A stretch of 30,551 nt of DNA from an uncultured Collinsella sp. GTDB lineage: Bacteria; Actinomycetota; Coriobacteriia; Coriobacteriales; Coriobacteriaceae. Shown one piece after another: positions 23,588 to 30,551 of this stretch (positions are counted from its first letter, which is position 1; each line of letters opens with the position of its first letter). Below the pieces are notes generated by a model. That model saw only the letters and a program-made list of their open reading frames with translations, was not told the origin of the DNA and did not search any database. Location of the stretch: the NCBI GenBank assembly GCA_934650095.1, contig CAKUFT010000020.1, forward strand, positions 1 through 30,551. Reading direction: 5' to 3'. The position numbers and the translations under genes are program-made.

Positions 23588-23654
23588 GTTGTTGACGTGT
23601 TTACATCGACCAAGAGAGGATAGCGCATTTCAGTCGTTGTTGACGTGTTAACAT
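23588..23654 (-). promoter_or_regulatory. Two near-identical 19-bp motifs bracketing the fab promoter
   Basis: GTTGTTGACGTGTTTACAT (23588-23606) and GTTGTTGACGTGTTAACAT (23636-23654) differ at one base and are 48 bases apart. Between them on the minus strand lies TATCCT (23617-23622), the same -10 hexamer as in the rpsL promoter; a clear -35 is lacking. One motif would cover the start of fabH transcription and the other the upstream half of the promoter and the divergent birA side. This is the layout expected for a repressor of fatty-acid synthesis, but its protein is not encoded in the window. Confidence 0.55.
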
Positions 23655-23747
23655 TAAATTGTCCAAATGCGACAAAGGCTTCACATTGTGTCTGTCTCTC
23701 GACACCACTGCGTTATTCACTTATTCATTAAGGAGGTAGCAGCCGTT

Positions 23748-24524
23748 ATGGATGCCAAATTAAAGATAGTCGACGTAACCGGATCGACCAACGATGACCT
23801 GCTCGAAGCAGGAAAACAGGGAGCGCCGCATGGCACAGGACTTGCCGCCCGGGCTCAGACAGCAGGACGCGGCCGGCGCGGTCACAAGTGGGATTCAACC
23901 GCCGGCAACTTACTGCTTTCGATTGTCCTGCGTCCATGCGTTAATCCTGCAAAGTACTCTGGTCTTGCCGCCGTCAGCGGCCTAGCGGTACTCGAGACGC
24001 TCGAAAAGCAGGGTCTTGCAAACGAGATTGGCCTCAAATGGCCCAACGACTTGGTCGCTCGAGGGCGCAAACTCGGCGGCATTCTGGTCGAGGCCGCACG
24101 CGATAACGAAGGCAAACCTTTCGCCGTCTGCGGCATTGGCGTCAATGTGAACTATGTGCCCTCGGAGGTTCCCGATGGCGGCCTACCGGCAATCGGCCTG
24201 TCTGACCTCAACGAGAACGTTCCCGCCGTCGATGTGCTGCTCAAGGAGGTCTATCGCACCGTCGTAAACGCTGTGGACGCGTGGGCGGATCTGCTCAACG
24301 CCAAGGAAGAAAACGCCGGACCGCTCGCACCCATCCACGGCGAATATGTCACTCACCTCAATTGGATTGGGGAGCACGTTATCGCCCGTTCCCCTGCCGG
24401 TGACGAGCTGGCGCGTGGCATCTTTCAAACGGTCGATGCCTTTGGTCGCGCGTGTATCGAAACGGAAGACGGCTTGCGTTCCTTCCATTTTGAGGAGGCG
24501 TCATTGCGCCCATTGAGCGAATAG
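23748..24524 (+). CDS. birA: Biotin-[acetyl-CoA-carboxylase] ligase
   Basis: 258 residues from the ATG at 23748-23750, with AGGAGG 11 bases upstream; an upstream open stretch is not conserved. It contains TGSTNDDL (11-18), GRGRRGHKW (40-48), KWPNDL (98-103) and GGIL, the biotin/ATP site. It lacks the N-terminal DNA-binding domain of E. coli BirA, so it is a ligase only and should not repress transcription. Divergent from the fab operon that encodes its substrate AccB, it likely shares control through the intervening motifs. Confidence 0.93.
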   Translation: MDAKLKIVDVTGSTNDDLLEAGKQGAPHGTGLAARAQTAGRGRRGHKWDSTAGNLLLSIVLRPCVNPAKYSGLAAVSGLAVLETLEKQGLANEIGLKWPNDLVARGRKLGGILVEAARDNEGKPFAVCGIGVNVNYVPSEVPDGGLPAIGLSDLNENVPAVDVLLKEVYRTVVNAVDAWADLLNAKEENAGPLAPIHGEYVTHLNWIGEHVIARSPAGDELARGIFQTVDAFGRACIETEDGLRSFHFEEASLRPLSE

Positions 24525-24579
24525 AGCGCCGCAGCCACCTACTCGGCAGCATTACCCGGCAGTCCAAACCATCATTCAA

Positions 24580-24618
24580 AACAAAAGAGCCCCGCTACCG
24601 TAATGGCAGCGGGGCCCT
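24580..24618 (-). terminator. Terminator of the rpsL-rpsG-fusA-rpsJ operon
   Basis: AGCGGGGC (24608-24615) and GCCCCGCT (24589-24596) form the stem. On the minus strand it is followed by TCTTTTGTTTTG. It lies 22 bases past the rpsJ stop. birA converges on it from the other side, where no T tract follows. Confidence 0.85.
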
Positions 24619-24639
24619 GTAAGCTATGAGCGATATCGC

Positions 24640-24948
24640 TTAGAGCTTGATGTCGATGTCGACGCCAGCGGGGAGGTCGAGACGCATAAGCGAATCAACG
24701 GTGCCCGAGGTGGGGTCGAGGATGTCGATGAGGCGCTTGTGGGTGCGCATCTCGAACTGCTCACGGGAGTCCTTGTTCACGTGCGGCGAGCGGATAACCG
24801 TGTACAGGTTGCGCTCGGTGGGCAGGGGGACAGGACCGGAAACGCGAGCGCCGGTCTTCTGAGCGGTCTCGACGATGAGCTTCGCGGACTGATCGACGAC
24901 TTCGTGATCATAGCCCTTGAGGCGAATGCGGATCTTCTGGGTAGCCAA
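24640..24948 (-). CDS. rpsJ: 30S ribosomal protein S10 (NusE)
   Basis: 102 residues with a TTG start (24946-24948) after GGAGG. The sequence is canonical: [19 protein letters not shown], then [21 protein letters not shown]10 is in the 30S head and also acts as NusE in transcription antitermination. It normally heads the S10 operon directly before rplC. Here it is the last gene after fusA (60 bp), followed by a terminator. tuf, which usually sits between fusA and rpsJ, is absent. Confidence 0.97.
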   Translation of the reverse strand: MATQKIRIRLKGYDHEVVDQSAKLIVETAQKTGARVSGPVPLPTERNLYTVIRSPHVNKDSREQFEMRTHKRLIDILDPTSGTVDSLMRLDLPAGVDIDIKL

Positions 24949-25008
24949 CTTAAACCTCCAAAGAGTGCGAGAGATGTTCTCGCGGATTACGTAACAGGGA
25001 GCTCGAAC

Positions 25009-27108
25009 TTAGGCGTTCTTGCTCATGACCTCGTCCACGATGGACTTGGGCGCGGGCTCATAAGAGTCGAACTGCATCGTGTAGGATGCACGGCCCTGGG
25101 TCTGGGAGCGAAGGTCGGTAGCGTAACCGAACATCTCGCCCAGCGGCACCTTGGCACGGATGAGCTTGCTGTTCTTGCGATCCTCCATGCCCTCGATCTT
25201 GCCGCGGCGACCGGAGAGGTTGCCCATAACGTCGCCCATGTACTGCTCGGGGGTCTCGACCTCGACAGCCATGATCGGCTCGAGCAGCTGCGGATCGGAC
25301 TTCTTGAGGGCGTCCTTGATAGCCATGGAACCGGCGATCTTAAAGGCGGCCTCGGAGGAGTCGACCTCGTGGTAAGAACCGTCGAACAGGGTGACCTTGA
25401 CGTCGAGGACCGGGAAGCCGGCGATAACACCGGTGTTCAGGGCCTCCTGGATGCCCTTGTCGATGGACGGGATGTACTCCTTGGGCACGACACCGCCGAC
25501 GATAGCGTTGACGAACTCGTAGCCGAAGCCCTCCTCCATCTTCTCGAGCTTGATGACGGCGTGGCCGTACTGACCGCGACCACCGGACTGACGGACGAAC
25601 TTGCCCTCAGCCTTCTCGACGTCGTGACCAGCGGTCTCGCGGTAGGCGACCTGGGGCTTACCAACGTTAGCGTCAACCTTGAACTCGCGGAGCAGACGGT
25701 CGACGATGATCTCGAGGTGCAGCTCGCCCATGCCGGCGATGATGGTCTGGCCGGTCTCGTGGTTGGTGGACACCTGGAAGGTCGGGTCCTCCTCGGCGAG
25801 CTTGGTCAGAGCCAGGGACATCTTGTCCTGCTCGGCCTTGGTCTTGGGCTCGATGGCAACGTCGATAACGGGCTTAGCGAACTCGATCTTCTCGAGGACG
25901 ATCTCCTTGCCCTCGGCGCACAGGGTGTCACCGGTGGTGGAGTTCTTGAAGCCGACGCAAGCGACGATGTCGCCGGCGGCAGCGTCGTCACGGTCGATAC
26001 GCTCGGCGGCGTTCATCTCGAGGATGCGGCCGAGGCGCTCGCGCTGACCGTTGGAAGCGTTGACAACGTAGGAGCCGGACTCGGCGCGGCCGGAGTAAAC
26101 GCGGACGTAGGTGAGCTTACCGACGAACGGGTCGGTCATGATCTTGAAGACCAGACCGGAGAAGGGCTCGTCGAAGGAAGGATGACGCTGGATCTCCTCG
26201 CCGGTGTCCGGATCGGTACCGGTGACGGCCTCGACGTCGAGCGGGCTGGGCAGGTAGTCGACGACAGCGTCGAGCAGCTCCTGAACGCCCTTGTTCTTGT
26301 AGGCGGAACCCACAAAGACAAGGTTGAGCTCGTTGGCCAGAACGCCCTTGCGCAGAGCAGCCTTGAGCTCCTCGACGGTGAAGTCCTCCTCCATGAGGAT
26401 CTTCTCCATGAGCTCGTCGTCAAAGCTGGCAGCAGCGTCGAGGAGCTCCTCGCGCTTGGTGGCAGCGATGTCGGCAAACTCAGCCGGGATCTCGTCCATC
26501 GGCTCGGGGTAGGTCATACCCTTCTCGTCGGCCTTGAAGTCCCATGCAGTCATGGTGACCAGGTCGATGACGCCCCAGAAGTTGTCCTCGGCGCCCATCG
26601 GGACCTGAGCGGCCACGGCGTTAGCGTCGAGACGATCCTTCATGGTCTCGATAGCGTTGAAGAAGTCAGCGCCCACGCGGTCATACTTGTTGATGAAGGC
26701 GATGCGGGGAACGTTGAAGGTAGAAGCCTGACGCCAAACGGTCTCAGACTGGGGCTGAACGCCGGCAACGGCGTCGAAGACGGCGACAGCGCCATCGAGG
26801 ACGCGCAGGCAGCGCTCGACCTCGGCGGTGAAGTCAACATGGCCCGGGGTGTCGATGATCTGGATGCGGTAGTCCTTGCCGTCCTTGTTCCAGAAGCAGG
26901 TGGTAGCAGCGGAGGTAATGGTTACGCCGCGCTCCTGCTCCTGAACCATCCAGTCCATGGTGGCAGCGCCCTCATGGACCTCACCGATCTTGTGGGTCTT
27001 ACCGGTGTAGTAAAGAATACGCTCGGTCGTGGTGGTCTTACCGGCATCGATGTGGGCCATGATGCCGATGTTACGGGTATCGGAAAGCTTGTACTTAGGC
27101 TTAGCCAT
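25009..27108 (-). CDS. fusA: Translation elongation factor G
   Basis: 699 residues. GTPase motifs are [15 protein letters not shown] (P-loop), DTPGHVDFT (G3) and NKYDRVGAD (G4), followed by the EF-G domains II-V with [12 protein letters not shown] and [11 protein letters not shown]. It drives translocation of mRNA and tRNA. It lies in the expected place 19 bp after rpsG. Confidence 0.98.
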   Translation of the reverse strand: MAKPKYKLSDTRNIGIMAHIDAGKTTTTERILYYTGKTHKIGEVHEGAATMDWMVQEQERGVTITSAATTCFWNKDGKDYRIQIIDTPGHVDFTAEVERCLRVLDGAVAVFDAVAGVQPQSETVWRQASTFNVPRIAFINKYDRVGADFFNAIETMKDRLDANAVAAQVPMGAEDNFWGVIDLVTMTAWDFKADEKGMTYPEPMDEIPAEFADIAATKREELLDAAASFDDELMEKILMEEDFTVEELKAALRKGVLANELNLVFVGSAYKNKGVQELLDAVVDYLPSPLDVEAVTGTDPDTGEEIQRHPSFDEPFSGLVFKIMTDPFVGKLTYVRVYSGRAESGSYVVNASNGQRERLGRILEMNAAERIDRDDAAAGDIVACVGFKNSTTGDTLCAEGKEIVLEKIEFAKPVIDVAIEPKTKAEQDKMSLALTKLAEEDPTFQVSTNHETGQTIIAGMGELHLEIIVDRLLREFKVDANVGKPQVAYRETAGHDVEKAEGKFVRQSGGRGQYGHAVIKLEKMEEGFGYEFVNAIVGGVVPKEYIPSIDKGIQEALNTGVIAGFPVLDVKVTLFDGSYHEVDSSEAAFKIAGSMAIKDALKKSDPQLLEPIMAVEVETPEQYMGDVMGNLSGRRGKIEGMEDRKNSKLIRAKVPLGEMFGYATDLRSQTQGRASYTMQFDSYEPAPKSIVDEVMSKNA

Positions 27109-27127
27109 GTTAGTTCCTTACCTTAAC

Positions 27128-27601
27128 TTACCAACGATAGTGAGAGAACGCGCGGTTGGCCTCGGCCATCTTGAAGACGTCCTCACGCTTCTTGACGGAA
27201 GCGCCCAGGCCGTTGGAGGCGTCGAGGATCTCGTTGGCGAGACGCTCGGCCATGGTCTTCTCCTTGCGAGCGCGGGAGAAGTTGACGATCCAGCGGATAC
27301 CCAGAGCGGTGGAACGACGGGAGTTGACCTCCATCGGGACCTGATAGGTAGCGCCACCGACACGCTTGGGCTTAACCTCGAGCGTGGGCTTGACGTTGTC
27401 CATAGCCTTCTTGAAGGTAGCGAGAGCGTCGCCACCCTCGGACTTCTCGGCAACGATCTCGAAAGCGGTGTAAACGATGCGCTCAGCGGTGGCCTTCTTG
27501 CCGTCAAGAAGGACCTTGTTGATGAGCTGAGTCACCAGGCGGTTGTTGTAAACGGCGTCAGGCTGAACCTCACGACGATTAGCTGCTGCACGACGCGGCA
27601 T
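27128..27601 (-). CDS. rpsG: 30S ribosomal protein S7
   Basis: 157 residues, one more than usual. It begins [18 protein letters not shown] and contains [20 protein letters not shown], with [15 protein letters not shown] in the middle. S7 organises the 30S head around the 3' domain of 16S rRNA and represses the str operon in E. coli. GGAG sits 8 bases before the ATG. Confidence 0.97.
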   Translation of the reverse strand: MPRRAAANRREVQPDAVYNNRLVTQLINKVLLDGKKATAERIVYTAFEIVAEKSEGGDALATFKKAMDNVKPTLEVKPKRVGGATYQVPMEVNSRRSTALGIRWIVNFSRARKEKTMAERLANEILDASNGLGASVKKREDVFKMAEANRAFSHYRW

Positions 27602-27674
27602 GTGAAATCTCCTTAAGTGTCTACCGTGCGGCGCTTAGGCGGCACACGGCGAAAGTATCAAAACGTTATCTGGC

Positions 27675-28052
27675 TTATTTAGCCTTGGGGCGCTTAGCAC
27701 CGTACTTGGAACGGGCCTGCATACGGTTCTGGACCGGAGCAGCGTCGTAGGCGCCACGGATGACGTGATAACGGACACCAGGGAGGTCACGGACACGACC
27801 GCCGCGGACGAGCACGATGGAGTGCTCCTGCAGGTTGTGGCCCTCACCCGGGATGTAAGCAGTAACTTCGATGCCGTTGACAAGGCGAACACGGGCAACC
27901 TTACGAAGAGCCGAGTTCGGCTTCTTGGGGCTCGTGGTGAAGACGCGGGTGCACACGCCGCGCTTCTGGGAGTTGTGCTGCAGAGCAGCGTTCTTGGACT
28001 TCTTGGGCACGGAACGACGGCCCTGGCGAACCAGCTGGTTAATAGTAGGCAA
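27675..28052 (-). CDS. rpsL: 30S ribosomal protein S12, with Arg at position 88
   Basis: 125 residues with a TTG start (28050-28052) after GAAGGAG. It has [25 protein letters not shown] with Lys43 intact, and EGHNLQEHS. Position 88 reads [14 protein letters not shown]: Arg88 (codon CGT at 27789-27791) where E. coli has Lys88. K88R is a known streptomycin-resistance change elsewhere, so this organism may be intrinsically resistant. S12 monitors decoding at the A site. The leader contains an AGGGG/CCCCT hairpin at 28109-28126. Confidence 0.97.
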   Translation of the reverse strand: MPTINQLVRQGRRSVPKKSKNAALQHNSQKRGVCTRVFTTSPKKPNSALRKVARVRLVNGIEVTAYIPGEGHNLQEHSIVLVRGGRVRDLPGVRYHVIRGAYDAAPVQNRMQARSKYGAKRPKAK

Positions 28053-28145
28053 AGCGTACTCCTTCTCGAATGATTCCAGCTTTCTGTAAAGTGCAACGGC
28101 TTGAATCGAGGGGTCAGCATCCCCCTACGAAACACGCTGTTCGAT

Positions 28146-28174
28146 AGGATACGTGGCGTTAGCTGTGCCGTCAA
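28146..28174 (-). promoter_or_regulatory. Promoter of the rpsL operon
   Basis: On the minus strand TTGACG (28169-28174) and TATCCT (28146-28151) are separated by exactly 17 bases, a good sigma-70-type match. Transcription would begin near 28139 and give a leader of about 87 bases. Confidence 0.65.
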
Positions 28175-28258
28175 CAGACCACGCCGCCGGGCGTATCCCA
28201 AAATTGGCACATTTCCGCAAACCCTACACAAAAGGAATCCCCTCCTGTGCGCGGGGGC

Positions 28259-28397
28259 GGATTCTCGGGCCGGGCGGCCCAGGTATTAAGTTTGCTGCTC
28301 TACAGTCCTGCGCAAGACGGAAAGCACATTAAGTGCTTTCCTTTGCGTGCGGAACTCGCGACAAACTTAAACGGCGGGCCGCCCGGACCGGGAATCC
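28259..28397. repeat. Long hairpin element with conserved 69-nt core, copy 2
   Basis: Arms 28259-28293 and 28363-28397 pair over 35 bases with a five-base internal loop and two single-base interruptions. The core (28294-28362) differs from copy 1 (11019-11087) at only four of 69 positions. The inner stem here is GGAAAGCAC (28319-28327) with GTGCTTTCC (28333-28341), a compensated change relative to copy 1. The outer arms share no sequence with those of copy 1 beyond TATTAAG beside the core. It lies about 200 bases upstream of rpsL. Confidence 0.85.
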
Positions 28398-28420
28398 GAC
28401 GCGCTCGTCGGGGCAACGTT

Positions 28421-28457
28421 ACCTGCCAAAAAGGGACAGGTTTGTTTTGGTCGGTTT
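28421..28457 (+). repeat. Short repeat, type D, copy 1 (GGGACAG core)
   Basis: ACCTGCCAAAAAGGGACAGG followed by TTTGTTTTGGTCGGTTT; CC-AAAA and TTTT-GG halves can pair. The second copy (30371-30409) is in the opposite orientation, and the pair brackets the sigma and anti-sigma genes. Confidence 0.65.
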
Positions 28458-28523
28458 TATCTGCGGAAACGTCGCGCTCCAGCGGTGATCCGCCCTCATC
28501 TGTCATAGGGAAATCGGCGGCGC

Positions 28524-28653
28524 TTTCGGAAGTATGCGGCAAATTCTGGACCTGCCGAGCACGCCGGGGTTTGCGATAATAAACCAGCAGGTAGAGCGCT
28601 TGAGCATATGCGGTGTGGTCGGCCCATCGAGATTTTGCCGCATACTTCCGAAA
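28524..28653. repeat. 20-bp perfect inverted repeat enclosing nested hairpins
   Basis: TTTCGGAAGTATGCGGCAAA (28524-28543) and its exact reverse complement (28634-28653) enclose 90 bases. Inside, CCTGC pairs with GCAGG and GGTTT with AAACC around GCGATAAT. It may be a further small palindromic element. An open frame crosses it on the minus strand, but I do not consider it a gene. With the promoter, the hairpin element and the type D repeat, it accounts for most of the 28053-28733 gene-free stretch. Confidence 0.6.
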
Positions 28654-28699
28654 TTCAGGCGAATATCGCTCAAAATAACCGTCCATATAACGCAAAATA

Positions 28700-28726
28700 G
28701 GCCGCTTCCCCTAGTGGGAAGCGGCC
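28700..28726 (-). terminator. Terminator of the sigma/anti-sigma operon
   Basis: GGCCGCTTCCC (28700-28710) and GGGAAGCGGCC (28716-28726) form an 11-bp perfect stem with loop CTAGT. On the minus strand TATTTTG follows. It begins 8 bases past the stop codon of the anti-sigma-like gene. Confidence 0.88.
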
Positions 28727-28733
28727 TCAAGCC

Positions 28734-29810
28734 TTACGAGTAGACGATGGTAAAGGGTACTTCTGTTTCGGTCTCTCCTGTTGATGTGCACCTCGTTCCC
28801 TCAAGGGTTACCGATACAACCTGATCGACATTGATGAGCCTTGTCGGAACCCAGATGTTCTCTCCGCTATTGCGCGCCATCGAAACATAGAAATTGTACG
28901 CCCCTGCGTCGTCATCTTCGATAATCTGCTCCGATCCATCCTTGTAGCTGACGGTCAGTTTATGATCAACTGCTTCATAGCCCAGATCATCGATGTGCGT
29001 CTGGATGGAAAACGGGCTGATCTCGAGAGGCGAGTCGTCGGAGCGGAGCTCCTTTGTATCGACGTGCGCTCCGACGTTAAACTCTGGCGTCGATACCTCG
29101 ATCACCTTCGCATCCTCACCTTTGCCCTCCGTCCAACTGATATTCCAGGTGACCGCATGTCGTAAATCTCGATCGCGATTCCAAGATGCAAAGTACATCG
29201 TGCCGTTAATGACCGTGTCGCTTGATGTGTCTTTATCAATGGTGCAGCGTGTATCAGCCCATTCCTCGCCGAAGTTCATGCTGGGTGTACTGACGCCCCC
29301 CTCTTCTTCACCATAGAGAACAAGTTCGCCAGTCTCTGCTGCCGGCTTGTAGTAGTTAACACCATTTGGATTGGACAACGTAAACGTCACGGCACCGCAA
29401 CCGTTTTTATCGATAGCCATATCATGAATGTCGAGTGTATAGCCGTTGCCCTCGACGGACAGATTGACCTTCTGTACTGAACCCTCCAAGCTTTGGGGCG
29501 CAATGCCGTCACCAAACTCTCTGGTGTAGGTATATTTAGTCCCCGACGAGCCACCTTGAGTCCAGGTAATGGACTCTCCGTTGCCATGGTTTCCCCAGGC
29601 AGAGGCAAAATAACTGGAATTGACGACGGCGTAGGCGACCCCTCCGGTCGCCAGCACTCCGGCAAGGCATCCGATCACGGCAACGTACAGAGGCTTCGCG
29701 TGACCCTTTCGGCGAAGCGGCTCACCAGCAGCGGCATAAAGAACACGGTCAGCAAGATCGCTATCGGCTTGGACGGACTCGAAGGCCTGCTTGATTTGGT
29801 TGGATTTCAC
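28734..29810 (-). CDS. Membrane-anchored anti-sigma-like protein (DUF4179-type)
   Basis: 358 residues with a GTG start (29808-29810) after GGAGG. The N-terminal 40 residues should be cytosolic, one membrane helix spans residues 41-63 (LYVAVIGCLAGVLATGGVAY), and about 290 residues lie outside, rich in beta-type sequence with few cysteines (NGCGA, TRCTI, GTRCTS). This layout and its position directly downstream of an ECF sigma gene, overlapping it by 50 bases, mark it as the likely anti-sigma factor. It has no zinc-binding HxxxCxxC motif. The signal sensed by the outer domain is unknown. Confidence 0.75.
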   Translation of the reverse strand: MKSNQIKQAFESVQADSDLADRVLYAAAGEPLRRKGHAKPLYVAVIGCLAGVLATGGVAYAVVNSSYFASAWGNHGNGESITWTQGGSSGTKYTYTREFGDGIAPQSLEGSVQKVNLSVEGNGYTLDIHDMAIDKNGCGAVTFTLSNPNGVNYYKPAAETGELVLYGEEEGGVSTPSMNFGEEWADTRCTIDKDTSSDTVINGTMYFASWNRDRDLRHAVTWNISWTEGKGEDAKVIEVSTPEFNVGAHVDTKELRSDDSPLEISPFSIQTHIDDLGYEAVDHKLTVSYKDGSEQIIEDDDAGAYNFYVSMARNSGENIWVPTRLINVDQVVSVTLEGTRCTSTGETETEVPFTIVYS

Positions 29811-30279
29811 GGTCGCCCTCCTCTAGGATGAACTTGAGTTTCGATCTGCCGCGGGCTAAACGCGTTCGAACGGTCGAGGCTGGTACATGTAATAACTCGG
29901 CAATCTCTGAGGTCGAAAAGCCCAGATAGTAATAGAGCACGATGGGAACACGGAATCGCTCCGGAAGTCGCATAACGTCTGACAGGACCGCCTTGGTCTC
30001 ATCCTGCGCCGTCGAAAGCGAATCGGCCAGGTTCTCAATATCCTCCACGCGTCTCCATGGCTTTCGAAAGAGCGATTTGCATTCATTAATCGTGACCCGG
30101 ATAAGCCAGCGACGAAGATGCTCCCAGCCTTCAAAATGCGTATCGCTTTTGAGCAACTTAAGAAAGACGTCTTGTGCAACATCGTCGGCATCGGCGCGAT
30201 CGCGCAGGTACGTCAATGCGATTCGAAACACGACATCCCGGTGATCTTCGACCGCCTGTCTAAATGCTTGTTCTTCCAT
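29761..30279 (-). CDS. ECF-type RNA polymerase sigma factor
   Basis: 172 residues from the ATG at 30277-30279, preceded by a perfect GGAGGTGAT. Region 2 is clear (VFRIALTYLRDRADADDVAQ, then DVFLKLL), as is region 4 (LPERFRVPIVLYYYLGFSTS, then the helix-turn-helix EIAELLHVPASTVRTRLARG). There is no region 1.1 or 3. It should direct polymerase to stress or envelope genes when released by the downstream membrane protein. The promoter at 30328-30356 has ECF-like elements, so it may regulate itself. Confidence 0.92.
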   Translation of the reverse strand: MEEQAFRQAVEDHRDVVFRIALTYLRDRADADDVAQDVFLKLLKSDTHFEGWEHLRRWLIRVTINECKSLFRKPWRRVEDIENLADSLSTAQDETKAVLSDVMRLPERFRVPIVLYYYLGFSTSEIAELLHVPASTVRTRLARGRSKLKFILEEGDREIQPNQAGLRVRPSR

Positions 30280-30327
30280 AATCACCTCCCGGTGACGTTG
30301 ATGGTTCTTGATGAGGTCCTCACCATA

Positions 30328-30356
30328 GATACGCTTTGACCGGACGAAATGTTTCA
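30328..30356 (-). promoter_or_regulatory. Candidate ECF-type promoter of the sigma gene
   Basis: On the minus strand TGAAAC (30351-30356) and CGTATC (30328-30333) are separated by 17 bases. ECF promoters typically have AAC in the -35 and CGT in the -10, so autoregulation is plausible. Confidence 0.4.
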
Positions 30357-30370
30357 AATTCAAGCAGGAA

Positions 30371-30409
30371 AAACCTACCAAAACTAACCTGTCCCTTTTT
30401 GGCAGGTTT
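30371..30409 (-). repeat. Short repeat, type D, copy 2 (GGGACAG core, inverted)
   Basis: On the minus strand it reads AACCTGCCAAAAAGGGACAG followed by GTTAGTTTTGGTAGGTTT, close to copy 1 at 28421-28457. The two copies point in opposite directions. Confidence 0.65.
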
Positions 30410-30414
30410 ACAAA

Positions 30415-30448
30415 AAAGACCCGCTTCCCTGTTGGGAAACGGGTCTTT
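30415..30448 (-). terminator. Terminator after the partial gene at the right edge
   Basis: GACCCG with CGGGTC and TTCCC with GGGAA form the stem. On the minus strand TTTTTT follows. It separates the upstream gene from the sigma operon. Confidence 0.85.
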
Positions 30449-30474
30449 GGAAGGGCGGTTAACGTACTAGGAAG

Positions 30475-30551
30475 TTACTCCTCGTCGTTGTCCTTGGCCT
30501 CTTCGGCGTCGTCGGTGTCCACGAGCTGGTTGAGCAGCTCGTCGAGGGAAG
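30475..30551 (-). CDS. C-terminal tail of an acidic protein, possibly RNA polymerase beta' subunit (partial)
   Basis: The last 24 codons before TAA (30475-30477) encode SLDELLNQLVDTDDAEEAKD and four further acidic residues. rpoB-rpoC commonly precedes rpsL-rpsG-fusA, and RpoC can end in an acidic tail, so RpoC is a reasonable guess. The tail alone is too short and low in complexity to prove it. Confidence 0.4.
   Translation of the reverse strand, partial: SLDELLNQLVDTDDAEEAKDNDEE

Noticed and set aside
24739..27126. A 795-codon plus-strand open frame across fusA and rpsJ
   Set aside because: It is antisense to EF-G and S10, with a Leu/Val/Asp/Gly-rich composition mirroring their codons.
28300..28695. 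A 131-codon minus-strand frame through the 28.3-28.7 kb repeats
   Set aside because: It runs through the 69-base core, a type D repeat and a 20-bp inverted repeat. The predicted peptide only reflects these non-coding repeats, and no ribosome binding site was found.
1..30551. tRNA or rRNA genes, CRISPR arrays, insertion sequences with transposase, phage genes
   Set aside because: None was seen. The repeats present are short palindromes or hairpins without regular direct-repeat/spacer structure, and no transposase or integrase motif appears.

Overview
The window looks like chromosome of a GC-rich gut actinobacterium of the class Coriobacteriia, most likely Collinsella or a close relative. That placement rests on the high GC content, the style of the ribosomal proteins, a fused AccD-AccA carboxyltransferase, and many short dispersed palindromes of kinds I associate with Collinsella. 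It is an inference; no database search was possible.

Layout. 1-2289 (+): the 3' part of a U32-family peptidase-like gene and an RluA-type pseudouridine synthase. 2290-2598: a gene-free stretch of palindromic repeats. 2599-4431 (-): a DeoR-type regulator translationally coupled to a Gfo/Idh/MocA oxidoreductase, preceded by a cluster of helically spaced ACGCA motifs. 4928-10716 (-): ribosomal proteins in the order rplC-rplD-rplW-rplB-rpsS-rplV-rpsC-rplP-rpmC-rpsQ-rplN-rplX, closed by a terminator. 11166-14353 (-): a histidine phosphatase, a cation-diffusion-facilitator transporter and a lone PTS EIIC. 14394-23571 (-): a full type II fatty-acid synthesis operon, fabH-acpP-fabK-fabD-fabG-fabF-accB-fabZ-accC-accDA. 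birA, which biotinylates AccB, diverges from it. 24640-28052 (-): rpsL-rpsG-fusA-rpsJ. 28734-30279 (-): an ECF sigma factor overlapping a membrane-anchored anti-sigma-like protein. 30475-30551: an acidic C-terminal tail, possibly RpoC.

The most unusual large-scale feature is the broken str/S10 gene order. rpsJ (S10) is the last gene of the rpsL-rpsG-fusA cluster. It is separated from rplC by about 14 kb of lipid-synthesis and transport genes, tuf is absent here, and the ribosomal run stops at rplX instead of continuing into rplE. The ribosomal run also has structured RNA candidates in unusually long spacers (rplC leader, rplW-rplB, rpsQ-rplN).

Two systems of small repeats stand out. One is a 69-nt conserved core at the tip of long hairpins whose arms differ completely between the two copies (10978-11128 and 28259-28397), with a compensatory base-pair change. 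Each copy lies 200-260 bp upstream of a ribosomal operon. The other is a set of four palindrome types, nearly all with a GGGACAG core. Each type occurs exactly twice and brackets a segment; one pair brackets the PTS gene and another the sigma/anti-sigma pair.
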